36,949 bases of DNA, from positions 1 to 36,949 of the forward strand of contig JAKAWX010000008.1 in the NCBI GenBank assembly GCA_021816865.1. Reading direction: 5' to 3'. Positions within the stretch are counted from its first letter, which is position 1; every line of letters begins with the position of its first letter. The position numbers and the translations under genes are program-made. Source of the DNA: Thermoplasmata archaeon. Its GTDB lineage: Archaea > Thermoplasmatota > Thermoplasmata > Lutacidiplasmatales > UBA184. The notes under the pieces are model-generated. The model was not told the origin of the DNA. It did no database searches and saw only the letters and a list, made by a program, of their open reading frames with translations. Below are positions 1 through 7,607 of this stretch, one piece after another.

Positions 1-1
1 G

Positions 2-130
2 GACCGAGTGCTCGAGCGAGGCAGAGTGCTCCACTTCAAGGGGCCGTCATACCGCACCCGCCACCTGAGGGAGAAGGGTGGGTCAGTAATTTCGGGAAAA
101 GTGGGTGAGGAGTTTCAGGAACTCACATAG
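2..130 (+). CDS. C-terminal fragment, probable IstB-like transposition helper ATPase
   Basis: An open frame enters from the left edge and ends at a TAG at 128-130, giving the last 42 residues of a protein. It begins DRVLERGRVLHFKGPSYRTR. The pattern DR-x-L-x7-F/I-x-G-x-SYR resembles the C-terminus of IstB, the AAA+ partner of IS21-family transposases. The ATPase core lies outside the window, so no Walker motif can be checked. The fragment sits in the lower-GC left part beside another transposase, which fits a mobile-element origin. It could also be the tail of another small AAA+ ATPase. The assignment is a motif-level inference from a short tail. Confidence 0.5.
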   Translation, partial: DRVLERGRVLHFKGPSYRTRHLREKGGSVISGKVGEEFQELT

Positions 131-163
131 CATGTTCTTCGGCGGATCTGAGGTCGTCACTCG

Positions 164-180
164 GTCCGCTGACAGCGGAC
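164..180. repeat. Perfect short hairpin after the first gene
   Basis: GTCCGCT (164-170) is followed by GAC and then AGCGGAC (174-180), a perfect 7-bp inverted repeat with a 3-nt loop. It lies 34 bases after the stop of the IstB-like fragment, in the 209-base gap before the convergent gene ending at 340. It may be a transcript-end structure or an element remnant. Nothing else recognisable was seen in the gap. Confidence 0.45.
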
Positions 181-339
181 TATCCGATAACAATATGCGC
201 GTCGCCACACCGGCGAACGATGAAACGTGAGAGATGTCGCAACGGGAGTCCGCAACCCGCGAAGGGGAGAGAGGTCCCAGCGCATCCAAATCGAACGTAC
301 GCAGGTCGGATCGTGCGAGGACTCGAGAACATCACCTAA

Positions 340-1722
340 CTACGCCCAAGCGCAAGTTGGTCCATCTTCGGACCGTTTCACCATATCACGACCCGGGCGG
401 GCGTTCCCGTTGATTGTGAGTTCGTGCTCCCGCTCTTCGTTGAGCCGTTCCAAGCAGGCGACGTTGTTGATCTTAGCGAACTCGACCCTGAACCGCTTGT
501 ACGGTCCGTCCCTGAGAGCCCGGGGCACTTCCCGCGGCGTCTTGCCGTTGTCTTGGACCGTCCAGTTTCGGGAACGCAAGTCTTGGTAGTCGAGAAGCGT
601 CAACTTCCACGGACCATTGATGATTTTCCCATACCTGAATTCCGACCGTGACTCCCGTTCCTCGTCCGACAATGGTTCGTTTCCTTCAGGAGTAGACGAA
701 TCGAACGAGGGATAGACACGACGAGGGTTCCCATTTGGAGGGTAAGATGCGAAGGCAGCTCCCTCGTCCAGCAGTACCTCGCCCGGAATACCAGCGTTGC
801 TGACCCAAGTGAAAAGGCCTTTCCTGCGTGCAATCTTCGAAACTTCCGAGACCACCTCACGCCCGGCCTCCCTAGCCGAGGCGGATACGCGAGATAGGAC
901 CGAAATGTCGAAGAAGTGGATGTGGACCCCCCAGAACCGGGTGTCGTCTACCGACACGGAATGGTCGAAGAGCTGGATCGCCTCCTTTAGTGTTGGGGCG
1001 TTCCTAATCGCGCTCGGGTGGATGTGAAGAGAGTAGAGGGCACCCGGCGCCTGGCCAACCTTTCGCCACTGAGCCATCATGTCAGCGAATCTGAGGTTGA
1101 AGTCACTCTGCGACTGAGGGCTCAACCTGAAGCGAGTGCTAAGAGCGGGCACCGGGGGAGCAATGACTGAGGCAACGACCTTGGACGCCCCGGTCACGAG
1201 CTCTTTGATCCACTCTGCATAGAGAGTGCCTTCCTTCTCCATTCGCTCCCAGAAGGTTGACTCTCCCACGATTACCTTTCGACGCACCTTGCTCCAGTCG
1301 ACTTCCATCGACTCTCTTCTGCCAGCCACGAGGCGGGCCTTTGCTACAGCATCCCCCGCGAAGCAACTATTGGCGAGTTTCTCCAGTCCCAGGGGAGTGG
1401 GGAAGTTCACGAGCTCTGGCGGGACATAACCTACAGTCGGATGGTTGGGAAGGATACGGTCAGGGTTTGATTGAGAGTTGGATTCCACGACATCAAACCG
1501 ATGTTGGTTGAGTCGAGTCCGCATGGACTTCGCGCAGACTAGGTTTACCTCGAAAGGTAACCCGGGGTCGAGGAAGTGGCATCGGGCAATGCTCTCAGCG
1601 TCCTCCGGCGAGTTGAGCGCTGGGGCCAGCTTACCGATTTGGACCTGCTGGAACCTAGGGCTGAAGATCGCGCTGCCAACTAGACTCTGCTCGACCTCTC
1701 GGGTGACCACCAGCGTCTTCAT
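340..1722 (-). CDS. Hypothetical protein, 460 residues, unrecognised family
   Basis: This is a full-length frame starting at ATG 1722, whose ATG overlaps the stop of the upstream winged-helix gene (ATGA), so the two are probably translationally coupled. I do not recognise the family. No signal peptide or membrane segment is visible. The middle part (about residues 225-320) has alternating hydrophobic strands with the paired motifs LYSLHIHP and FWGVHIHFFD, then LFTWVSNAG and a Gly/Asp-containing LLDEGAAF. This arrangement hints at a beta/alpha-barrel enzyme with His clusters, but that is only an impression. The last ~100 residues are charged and rich in Arg/Glu. Base composition is lower in GC than the chromosome to the right, consistent with acquisition. 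Coding confidence is high; the function is unknown. Confidence 0.8.
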   Translation of the reverse strand: MKTLVVTREVEQSLVGSAIFSPRFQQVQIGKLAPALNSPEDAESIARCHFLDPGLPFEVNLVCAKSMRTRLNQHRFDVVESNSQSNPDRILPNHPTVGYVPPELVNFPTPLGLEKLANSCFAGDAVAKARLVAGRRESMEVDWSKVRRKVIVGESTFWERMEKEGTLYAEWIKELVTGASKVVASVIAPPVPALSTRFRLSPQSQSDFNLRFADMMAQWRKVGQAPGALYSLHIHPSAIRNAPTLKEAIQLFDHSVSVDDTRFWGVHIHFFDISVLSRVSASAREAGREVVSEVSKIARRKGLFTWVSNAGIPGEVLLDEGAAFASYPPNGNPRRVYPSFDSSTPEGNEPLSDEERESRSEFRYGKIINGPWKLTLLDYQDLRSRNWTVQDNGKTPREVPRALRDGPYKRFRVEFAKINNVACLERLNEEREHELTINGNARPGRDMVKRSEDGPTCAWA

Positions 1723-2237
1723 TCTACCTGCCCCTTCACGCTCTCTAGCGACTCATACCGCGACTTGAGTTGCTGGAGAAGTTCGATCAGTTCGTCCACT
1801 GCTGGATAATCAACGAAGATCGCACCCTCAATTCGCTCACCATGGAGTAGCGAATACGTTCGTTCCTGCAATTGTATCGCAGGTCCTGAGCGACCCTCTT
1901 GCACGGTCGCGCGATAGGTCTTCCCTCGAATCTCTTTGAAAAGTTCTAGGAATGGGTGAACCATCCGGCCGTTCGGGTACCAGAGCATGATATTGCGCCT
2001 GGTGTGCGACCGCCCGTATACTTCGCGCTCGCGCTCGAGATCCTTCAGAATCCGCACAACCGTGGGTGGTGAGACTCCCGCCGCCCTAGCGATGTCTTGA
2101 GTGCTGATTCCCTCGGGGCAGCCCCGGACCGCCCGGAGCACCTTTCGACGCGTTTCATCCTCGGAGGCCTCTTGAGACAATCCAGACCCCATACCCGGGG
2201 GTGAACGACTCATCAATTGGCTCGCTTCTGAACGCAT
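1719..2237 (-). CDS. Winged-helix DNA-binding regulator
   Basis: A protein of 172 residues from ATG 2237. Residues about 30-75 form a winged helix-turn-helix: TRRKVLRAVRGCPEGISTQD is followed by IARAAGVSPPTVVRILKDLE, the recognition-helix pattern of MarR/ArsR-like or IclR-like folds. The C-terminal ~95 residues (FLELFKEIRGKTYRA and ERIEGAIFVDYPAVDELIEL) have no family I can name and may bind a ligand or partner. A TATA-like element on the minus strand at 2268-2277 lies about 33 bases upstream. The stop codon overlaps the start of the 460-residue gene, so this looks like a regulator plus effector operon. An internal ATG at codon 9 is an alternative start. Confidence 0.8.
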   Translation of the reverse strand: MRSEASQLMSRSPPGMGSGLSQEASEDETRRKVLRAVRGCPEGISTQDIARAAGVSPPTVVRILKDLEREREVYGRSHTRRNIMLWYPNGRMVHPFLELFKEIRGKTYRATVQEGRSGPAIQLQERTYSLLHGERIEGAIFVDYPAVDELIELLQQLKSRYESLESVKGQVE

Positions 2238-2267
2238 ACTATTTCAGATATTCCAAATACATCAGTA

Positions 2268-2277
2268 CTATAAATAT
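2268..2277 (-). promoter_or_regulatory. TATA element of the winged-helix operon
   Basis: On the minus strand this reads TATTTATAGT, about 31-40 bases before the ATG at 2237, inside a short AT-rich stretch that stands out from its surroundings. The spacing predicts a nearly leaderless transcript. The rest of the gap to the AbrB-like gene (2278-2397) shows nothing recognisable. Confidence 0.55.
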
Positions 2278-2397
2278 CCAGCTACACTCTACGACGTTTG
2301 TGGGACTCTGCCGCAACGAGCCGAGACGTAGTTGCAGCGACTGCGGTCCCAGCCGCATTGCCATGTGCTTGTCGAGTATCTCGTGCGCGCGAGTCGT

Positions 2398-2592
2398 TCA
2401 GCTCCTCTTGGACGACTTCGACGAGGGCTTCTTGCGAACCGTCACCTCGATCGATCCGGGCTCGAACGCCCAGGCCATCGTGTCCCCCTCCTCGAGCCCA
2501 AGGACGGCGACAATCGGCAGCGGCACCGTCGTTCGCAGAGAGGCGGATCGCTCGATCGCTTTCACGAGCTTGGACTCGTACTCTTTCGCCAC
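2398..2592 (-). CDS. AbrB/MazE-type swapped-hairpin DNA-binding protein
   Basis: A 64-residue protein read from a GTG at 2592. The order is KAIERSASLRTTVPLPIVAV, then LGLEEGDTMAW, then IEVTVRKK. This matches the AbrB/SpoVT fold (strand, V/I-P helix, LG-L-x-x-GD turn, final strand) used by VapB/MazE antitoxins and archaeal AbrB regulators. The tail KKPSSKSSKRS is basic. A TATA-like AAACATAA lies about 35 bases upstream on the minus strand. No PIN or MazF toxin follows: the downstream frame continues for only some 40 codons without recognisable PIN acidic residues. It is therefore either an orphan regulator or the survivor of a broken toxin-antitoxin pair. Confidence 0.7.
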   Translation of the reverse strand: MAKEYESKLVKAIERSASLRTTVPLPIVAVLGLEEGDTMAWAFEPGSIEVTVRKKPSSKSSKRS

Positions 2593-2669
2593 GGGTTCCG
2601 GAGGCGGCGATGCGTCGAAGCCTTATGTTTCTGTCGGTCAACGAATGGGCAGACGTGTAGGTTCAAACG

Positions 2670-2677
2670 TTAAATAC
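2670..2677 (+). promoter_or_regulatory. TATA element of the transposase gene
   Basis: TTAAATAC lies about 35-40 bases upstream of the transposase ATG at 2711, a typical archaeal promoter distance. I could not find convincing terminal inverted repeats between 2593-2710 and 4073-4176. Confidence 0.5.
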
Positions 2678-2710
2678 TCTCATGTTGTAGGCATACAGAT
2701 AGGACAACAC

Positions 2711-4072
2711 ATGAAAGAGCTTCCACCATCCATGCCAACCCGGGAGGTCCGGGCACTGGAGATGCTCCAAGCAGGGAAGCGGATCGCTGAAACTTCCACC
2801 CCAGGCGAATACGTGGTCGCGTCTCAGTCAGGAAATGGGTTCTACCGTGTCAGGACAGTTGCACCGTTCGGACCCGTGGAGAGTTGCGATTGTCCGGACT
2901 TCATCGAGCGACGGGCGCCTTGTAAGCACATCTATCTGATTCGGCACTGGCTGGCAACCGACGAAAGGGCCGAGGGAGTCGCCGCAAGTCAATTCAAGAT
3001 CCCGATTCCAGTTCAGACCAAACGCGACTGGAGCATCTACAACGAGTCTCAGGTGGAAGAATACCGCCTCTTCAACACGCTTCTGCGTGACCTCTCTATC
3101 GGCTTCCCCGAGCCCTTCAAGGACCCGCACTTGGCGGGCCGCAAGCCGATCCCACTGTGCGAGCAGGTCTTCTGCGCGGTTCAGAAGGCTTACTTGGGAT
3201 TCTCACTCCGAAGGTCCCACGGATTCCGAACTGAGGCTGCGCGAAACGGATTGCTTTCCCAAGCCCCCTACTGGACCGTCCCCTCTCGTTTCGCCTGTAG
3301 AGAGGACGTCACACAGGGATTGCATGACATGCTCGCCCGATCGGCAATCCCCTTGATCGGGCTGGAAGACCAGTGCGCGGTTGATTCCACCGGCCTTCGC
3401 ACTACCCGCTTCAACTACTACCGGAAGGAGAAGTACGACCCAACGAGAGAGAACGTTTGGCTGAAGCTCCATGCCCTCGTCGGGGTGAAGACTCATGTCA
3501 TTCCGGTTCTCGAGGTCACTGCTGGGGCCGCGAACGACTCCCCTCAGTTCCCGGTGCTCTTGGAGCGAGCAACGGCGAATGGATTCCACTTCAAGGAGGT
3601 CTACGCCGACAAAGGATACCAGGGCCGGGAGAACTTCAACGCGGCAGCCAATCTCGAGATCCTACCCTTCATTCCCTTCAAGAGCAACCAGACAGGCCAG
3701 TCGAAAGGCAGTCCGATGTACCACAAGATGTTCCTCTACTTCCAATACCACCGAGAGGAGTTCGACCAGCATTATGGGCAACGTGCCCAGGTGGAGTCGA
3801 CCTTTGGATCATTCAAGCAGAAGTTCGGGGAGACCCTTGCATCGAAGAAGTTCTTGTCTCAGGTTAACGAAGTCCTGTGCACGGCTATCGCACACAACAT
3901 AACGATCCTCGTGCGGCAGATGTTCGAAGTGGGAATCCTGCCTGACTTCTTGAAGCCACCAGCGGAGACAGGGCTCACGGTGAGCCACCGCCAAGACACT
4001 CCGACAAACCTCCTGTTACTAAATCGACCCCAGCTCGAGCCGGCTGTAACTTTATCGAGCCCCCGTCAGTGA
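2711..4072 (+). CDS. IS4/IS5-superfamily DDE transposase with N-terminal SWIM zinc finger
   Basis: A protein of 453 residues from ATG 2711. The frame stays open to 2201, but the TATA at 2670 and a neighbouring gene on the other strand favour 2711. Residues 59-73 are C-x-C-x9-C-x-H (CDCPDFIERRAPCKH), a SWIM zinc finger expected to bind DNA or protein. The catalytic core follows. Asp225 is in AVDSTG and Asp300 in YADKGYQG. Glu362 sits within Y-x2-R-x3-E-x6-K (YGQRAQVESTFGSFK), the YREK signature of the IS4/IS5 DDE superfamily. All three acidic residues are present and no frameshift is seen, so the enzyme may be active. The gene ends about 100 bases before ftsZ. Element ends were not identified. 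Confidence 0.85.
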   Translation: MKELPPSMPTREVRALEMLQAGKRIAETSTPGEYVVASQSGNGFYRVRTVAPFGPVESCDCPDFIERRAPCKHIYLIRHWLATDERAEGVAASQFKIPIPVQTKRDWSIYNESQVEEYRLFNTLLRDLSIGFPEPFKDPHLAGRKPIPLCEQVFCAVQKAYLGFSLRRSHGFRTEAARNGLLSQAPYWTVPSRFACREDVTQGLHDMLARSAIPLIGLEDQCAVDSTGLRTTRFNYYRKEKYDPTRENVWLKLHALVGVKTHVIPVLEVTAGAANDSPQFPVLLERATANGFHFKEVYADKGYQGRENFNAAANLEILPFIPFKSNQTGQSKGSPMYHKMFLYFQYHREEFDQHYGQRAQVESTFGSFKQKFGETLASKKFLSQVNEVLCTAIAHNITILVRQMFEVGILPDFLKPPAETGLTVSHRQDTPTNLLLLNRPQLEPAVTLSSPRQ

Positions 4073-4101
4073 TTACGACACAACTTCCGTTAGACGCAAA
4101 C

Positions 4102-4176
4102 GTTTATGTAGCAATCTTGGGAGTGCTACCTCAGAGCGTATGACGCTCGTCTGACAAACGGAACGGGGTAGCACCG
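4102..4176 (+). promoter_or_regulatory. ftsZ promoter and inverted-repeat leader
   Basis: A TATA-like TTTATGTA at 4103-4110 predicts transcription from about 4130. An 8-bp perfect inverted repeat, GTGCTACC (4123-4130) and GGTAGCAC (4167-4174), ends two bases before the ftsZ ATG. Inside it is a second perfect hairpin, GAGCGT-ATG-ACGCTC (4134-4148). The loop ATG opens a four-codon mini-ORF (ATG ACG CTC GTC TGA, 4140-4154). If the start site is near 4130, the outer repeat is better read as a DNA operator and the inner one as an RNA hairpin. No Shine-Dalgarno sequence is obvious. Confidence 0.5.
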
Positions 4177-5310
4177 ATGAAATCCATCATCCAGGAAGCG
4201 ATCGCAAAGCACCAGGAGAACCAGGCCCTGGTCGAGGAGCCGAAGACGACCGGGCCGATGTACGCTAACCCCGACGACGCGGAGCTCGCGAAGCTGGCGG
4301 AGACGCTGAAGGTCAACATCCGCATCGTCGGATGCGGCGGCGGCGGCTCGAACACCATCAACCGATGCGTCGAGGAAGGCATCCAGGGCGCCGAGATGTG
4401 CGCCATCAACACGGACGCCAAACACCTTTTGACCATCCACGCTCCGCGCAAGATCCTCATCGGCCGCCGGGCCACGAAGGGCCTCGGCGCCGGCGCCCGC
4501 CCCGAGATCGGCGAGGAGGCGGCCCGGGAGAACGAGGAGGAGCTTCGCGCGTTCCTGAACGGCGCCCACATCGTGTTCATCACCGCCGGAATGGGCGGAG
4601 GGACCGGTACCGGGTCCGCCCACCTCGTCGCACGTCTCGCGAAGGAGGCGGGAGCGCTCACGATGGGGGTCGTCACGCTTCCGTTCGCGGGCGAGGGGGC
4701 TGCGCGCATGGAGCAGGCTCGGGACGGGCTCGAGCGCCTGCGCCGCGTCTGCGACACCACGATCGTCATCCAGAACGACAAGCTCCTCGAGCTGGTCCCC
4801 CGGATGCCGCTCGATTCTGCGTTCAAGCTCGCCGACGCGGTCCTCATGACCGCGATCAAGGGGATCACCGAGATCGTCACGCGCCCGGGCCTCGTCAACC
4901 TCGACTACGCCGACATCCTGACCGTCATGAAGGACGGCGGTGTCGCGCTGATCGGGCTCGGCGAGAGCGAGAGCGCGACCGACCGCGTCACCGAGGCGGT
5001 CACCGAGGCCCTCACGAGCCCGCTGCTCGGCTCGGTCGAGCTCAAGGACGCGACGGGCGCGCTCGTCCGCGTGATCGGCGGCCCGACGATGACGGTCAGC
5101 GAGGCCGAGAAGGCCGCCGCGCTGGTCGGCGGCAAGATCTCGAAGCGGGCCCGGATCATCTGGGGCTGCTCGGTCGAGAACTCCCCGGAGCTCGAGAACA
5201 CCATCAAGGTGCTCCTGATCATCACGGGCGTCCGTGCGCAGAGCCTCCTCGGCCAGAAGGGAGGCTACGCCGCCGGTGAGTCCGAGGAAGTCATCGACCT
5301 CGTCCGGTAG
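4177..5310 (+). CDS. ftsZ: Cell division GTPase FtsZ
   Basis: FtsZ polymerises with GTP into the cytokinetic ring. The 377-residue protein begins MKSIIQEAIAKHQENQ, an N-terminus typical of archaeal FtsZ. It carries the nucleotide-binding GCGGGGSNTINRC near residue 52, the NTDAKHL loop, and the tubulin signature GGGTGTG near residue 140. The T7-loop region supplying catalytic acidic residues follows around LDYADI. Length and motif order are normal. The protein ends EEVIDLVR, shortly after the globular core and without a long tail. The 3' end overlaps the start of the RNase P gene rnp2 by 35 bases, so the two are probably cotranscribed. Many archaea carry a second ftsZ; none is in this window. 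Confidence 0.96.
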   Translation: MKSIIQEAIAKHQENQALVEEPKTTGPMYANPDDAELAKLAETLKVNIRIVGCGGGGSNTINRCVEEGIQGAEMCAINTDAKHLLTIHAPRKILIGRRATKGLGAGARPEIGEEAARENEEELRAFLNGAHIVFITAGMGGGTGTGSAHLVARLAKEAGALTMGVVTLPFAGEGAARMEQARDGLERLRRVCDTTIVIQNDKLLELVPRMPLDSAFKLADAVLMTAIKGITEIVTRPGLVNLDYADILTVMKDGGVALIGLGESESATDRVTEAVTEALTSPLLGSVELKDATGALVRVIGGPTMTVSEAEKAAALVGGKISKRARIIWGCSVENSPELENTIKVLLIITGVRAQSLLGQKGGYAAGESEEVIDLVR

Positions 5311-5740
5311 GCCGCGCGTCCTGCGACCCCGCTACCTCGGCCTCGAGGTGGCGGGGGAACACCTTCCCGCCGGCCTCTCGCCCCGGTGGTGGGAAGAGAC
5401 CCTGCGCTCCGCGCTCGGGGACACCGGGCCCGCCCGGGGCCCCCTGCGTGTCGTGCGGAGCGAACACCACCGGGCGATCGTCGCGGTCGACCAGTTTCGC
5501 TCGCTCGCGGTCCGGGCCGCGTGGAACGGCCCGGTGCCGCGCGCCCCCGGCGCGCGCCTGTCGACCCACGGCACCTGGGGGACGCTCGTCGGCGCGAAGG
5601 CCTGGCTCCGGGGAGAGCGACCCGTGCGCCCCCGACGACGGCCGCGCCGACCGATCGTCGGTCGCGGAGGAGCGGGGGCCGGATCAGCTGAGACCGATCG
5701 AGAAGAGCGCGAACTGGATCGTGAGCGAGGTCGCGGGTAG
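5276..5740 (+). CDS. rnp2: RNase P protein component 2 (Pop5 family)
   Basis: Pop5/Rnp2 is a protein subunit of archaeal RNase P, which trims tRNA 5' leaders. The frame, read from GTG 5276 (purine-rich GGAGG about 10 bases upstream), gives 154 residues. The core runs RVLRPRYLGLEVAG, then WWEETLRSALGDTG, then HHRAIVAVDQFRSLAVRAAW, then STHGTWGTLVGAKAWL. This strand-helix order, with a final S-x-GT-L-x-x-A helix, matches the Pop5 fold and length. The last ~45 residues are an Arg/Pro/Gly-rich tail that overlaps the 3' end of the convergent surface-protein gene by 57 bases and may be a by-product of lacking an earlier stop. The product is recognised from motif pattern only; a start a few codons later is possible. 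Confidence 0.8.
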   Translation: MSPRKSSTSSGRPRVLRPRYLGLEVAGEHLPAGLSPRWWEETLRSALGDTGPARGPLRVVRSEHHRAIVAVDQFRSLAVRAAWNGPVPRAPGARLSTHGTWGTLVGAKAWLRGERPVRPRRRPRRPIVGRGGAGAGSAETDREERELDRERGRG

Positions 5741-7441
5741 TACGAGCGTGACCGTGCCGAGGGGCCCGCCGGACTCGTACGGGCCCTGACAGGCGGCCGA
5801 GCCCGTGGGGGTGCACGACACGTCGCCGGCGAACGCGGGGTTCGAGGCGAAGTAGGTGTACCACGCCGAAGCGAACGGGGTCGTGTAGACGAGCGTGAGC
5901 GGACGGCCGGGGTTCAGGACCCAGCCGTTCGACGGCAGGGACAAGCTCACCACGGAGACGAGGTGGAGCGAGACCGCGGCGGTCCCGGCACCGCTCTCCG
6001 CGCCGACCTGCTGGAGGAACGCCGGCACCCAGACCGTGGCGGAGCCGTGCGAGAAACCGATCGGCGGCGCCTGGACGAAGATCGGGTACCCGCCCGGCTG
6101 CACGTAGACCACTGCCCCCTCATCGAACGCCACTTGCGCCGCCGGCGAGTAGGCGTTCCGTAGCTGCACCAGAAGGCCGGCGGCGAACACCGTCGCTCCT
6201 CCCGCGCTGAACTGGGGGAAGAAGATGCACGCGCCGACCCGGGGGGTGTTGTAGATGGTGGTCCACCCTGCGTAGGGGAAATTCGGCAAGGGGCTCGCCG
6301 TGTTGTTGAGCACGGTGTTGTTGTACGTGACCTTCGAGCCCGAAGGGGCCGGGCCGGTGACGTTGTCGGTCAGCGCCGCCGTCCCGTACGGGCAGATCGG
6401 GCTCGACGGGTTCTGCGCATCGAACCCGTTGAAGTAGACGGTGTACGGCCCGCCCTGGGCCTTGGGGGCGGGCGAGACGAGGTCGTACGAGCCCCAGCCC
6501 ACGACGAAGGTGTGGCTCTGGCCGAGATTGCTGATCGCGACGTTGTCGTGGTTGCCCACGATCAGCACGTTCACCGTCCCTCCGCCGGTGTCCCCGATGC
6601 TCACGTTGTCGTAGTGGCCGACCACGGTCACGTTGAGGTTGGCCCCTCCCGTTCCCGACACGGTGGCGGTGTCGTGGCTCCCGACGATCTGGACCAGGTT
6701 GTACGCGCCCCCGGCCGCGGAGACCGCGATCGTGGAGCTGTTCGTCGAGAAGTTGAGCACGAAGGAGACCTTCCCGTTGCCCTTGACGCTGAAGGTGTAG
6801 TTGGTCGAGCCCGCGAAGTTGTACCAGATGCTCCCCGCGGCCGAGCCGGTGCAGGTGATGGAGGTCGTGTTCGGCGGACGCGGGGAGAGCGAGCACGCCG
6901 GAGCCGACCCGTTCTGGCGCCAGCCGGTCGGCGGAGCGTAGCGGGTGCTCACCATGCCGAAGCTGGCCTTGGCGGGCGGCTCGCCGGGGATCGAGGAGAC
7001 CGAGCCACCCTCCGGGGGGCCGAACGGGGGCACCCCGGCGGAACCGAGCGCGATCGGCTGCAGGGCCGGCGCGCCCGGCGTGCCCGCCCCCGAGACGCTC
7101 TGGAGGAGCGCCCGGAAGTGACCAAGCTGGTTCTCGACCTGGACCTCGTGGTTGAGCTCGTTGACCTGCATCTGGTTCGGGAGCGTGGTCGCGAGGTAGT
7201 TCGCGATGAACGTCACGACCAGCATGAGCCCGAAGATCGTCGCGACCGCGGAGACCTGGGCGCGACGGCTGCGCCGCCGCCAGTGTCGGGCGCTCGCCGG
7301 CCGGAGCCGCACCGGGCGGGCGCGGGCGGCCCGGGACCGGACCGGCCGAGCGTGCGCGGGCGGGGAGGGGGCGGGACGGGCGACCCGGACCGGCCGCGCC
7401 ACGGCCCGGTCCGACGGGAGAACGACGCGGATCCGGTGCAT
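5684..7441 (-). CDS. Pilin-like anchored surface protein with beta-solenoid-like repeats
   Basis: A protein of 585 residues from ATG 7441; the frame stays open further upstream, but a TATA-like ATTAATAG lies just before this ATG. Residues 1-60 are extremely Arg-rich with repeated ARPVR units. They lead into RRAQVSAVATIFGLMLVVTF and one hydrophobic helix (about 63-85), the arrangement of archaeal class III (pilin-type) or membrane-anchor N-termini. The outside part is Gly/Ser/Thr/Asn-rich with many N-x-S/T sites. At about 260-340 it has tandem units of some 25 residues built on VVGSHD, VVGHYDNV and IVGNHDNV, suggesting a small right-handed beta-helix. No catalytic motif is seen. It is probably an exported cell-surface or pilus-related protein of unknown role. 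Confidence 0.75.
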   Translation of the reverse strand: MHRIRVVLPSDRAVARPVRVARPAPSPPAHARPVRSRAARARPVRLRPASARHWRRRSRRAQVSAVATIFGLMLVVTFIANYLATTLPNQMQVNELNHEVQVENQLGHFRALLQSVSGAGTPGAPALQPIALGSAGVPPFGPPEGGSVSSIPGEPPAKASFGMVSTRYAPPTGWRQNGSAPACSLSPRPPNTTSITCTGSAAGSIWYNFAGSTNYTFSVKGNGKVSFVLNFSTNSSTIAVSAAGGAYNLVQIVGSHDTATVSGTGGANLNVTVVGHYDNVSIGDTGGGTVNVLIVGNHDNVAISNLGQSHTFVVGWGSYDLVSPAPKAQGGPYTVYFNGFDAQNPSSPICPYGTAALTDNVTGPAPSGSKVTYNNTVLNNTASPLPNFPYAGWTTIYNTPRVGACIFFPQFSAGGATVFAAGLLVQLRNAYSPAAQVAFDEGAVVYVQPGGYPIFVQAPPIGFSHGSATVWVPAFLQQVGAESGAGTAAVSLHLVSVVSLSLPSNGWVLNPGRPLTLVYTTPFASAWYTYFASNPAFAGDVSCTPTGSAACQGPYESGGPLGTVTLVLPATSLTIQFALFSIGLS

Positions 7442-7607
7442 GGGGCCTCGGAGGAGTGTAACTAGCCCGGGTCGGTCTATTAATGCCTGTGGCCGGGAAG
7501 GAGGCCTTCGGACGGGGCCGCTCGCGTCCCGGAAGGTCCGCCTCGGGAACCGGGGCGCGTCCGAGCAACTTATCTTTCGCCCTCCCTCCCCGTTGGGGGT
7601 ACGGACG
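7442..7607. promoter_or_regulatory. Divergent promoter region, surface protein / purH
   Basis: The minus strand has ATTAATAG near 7478-7485, some 37-44 bases from the surface-protein ATG. The plus strand has TTATCTTT at 7570-7577, about 31-38 bases from the purH TTG start. The latter spacing implies a short or absent purH leader. Confidence 0.5.

Noticed and set aside
83-289. A 68-codon frame on the minus strand near the left edge
   Set aside because: No motif, overlaps the IstB-like tail in antisense, no promoter; treated as chance.
2282-2397. A PIN-domain toxin downstream of the AbrB-like gene
   Set aside because: The frame is short and lacks the N-terminal Asp and later acidic residues of PIN domains.
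2593-4176. Terminal inverted repeats of the transposase element
   Set aside because: Flanks share only short words such as CAGACG or ACGTTTG; no repeat of useful length was found by eye.
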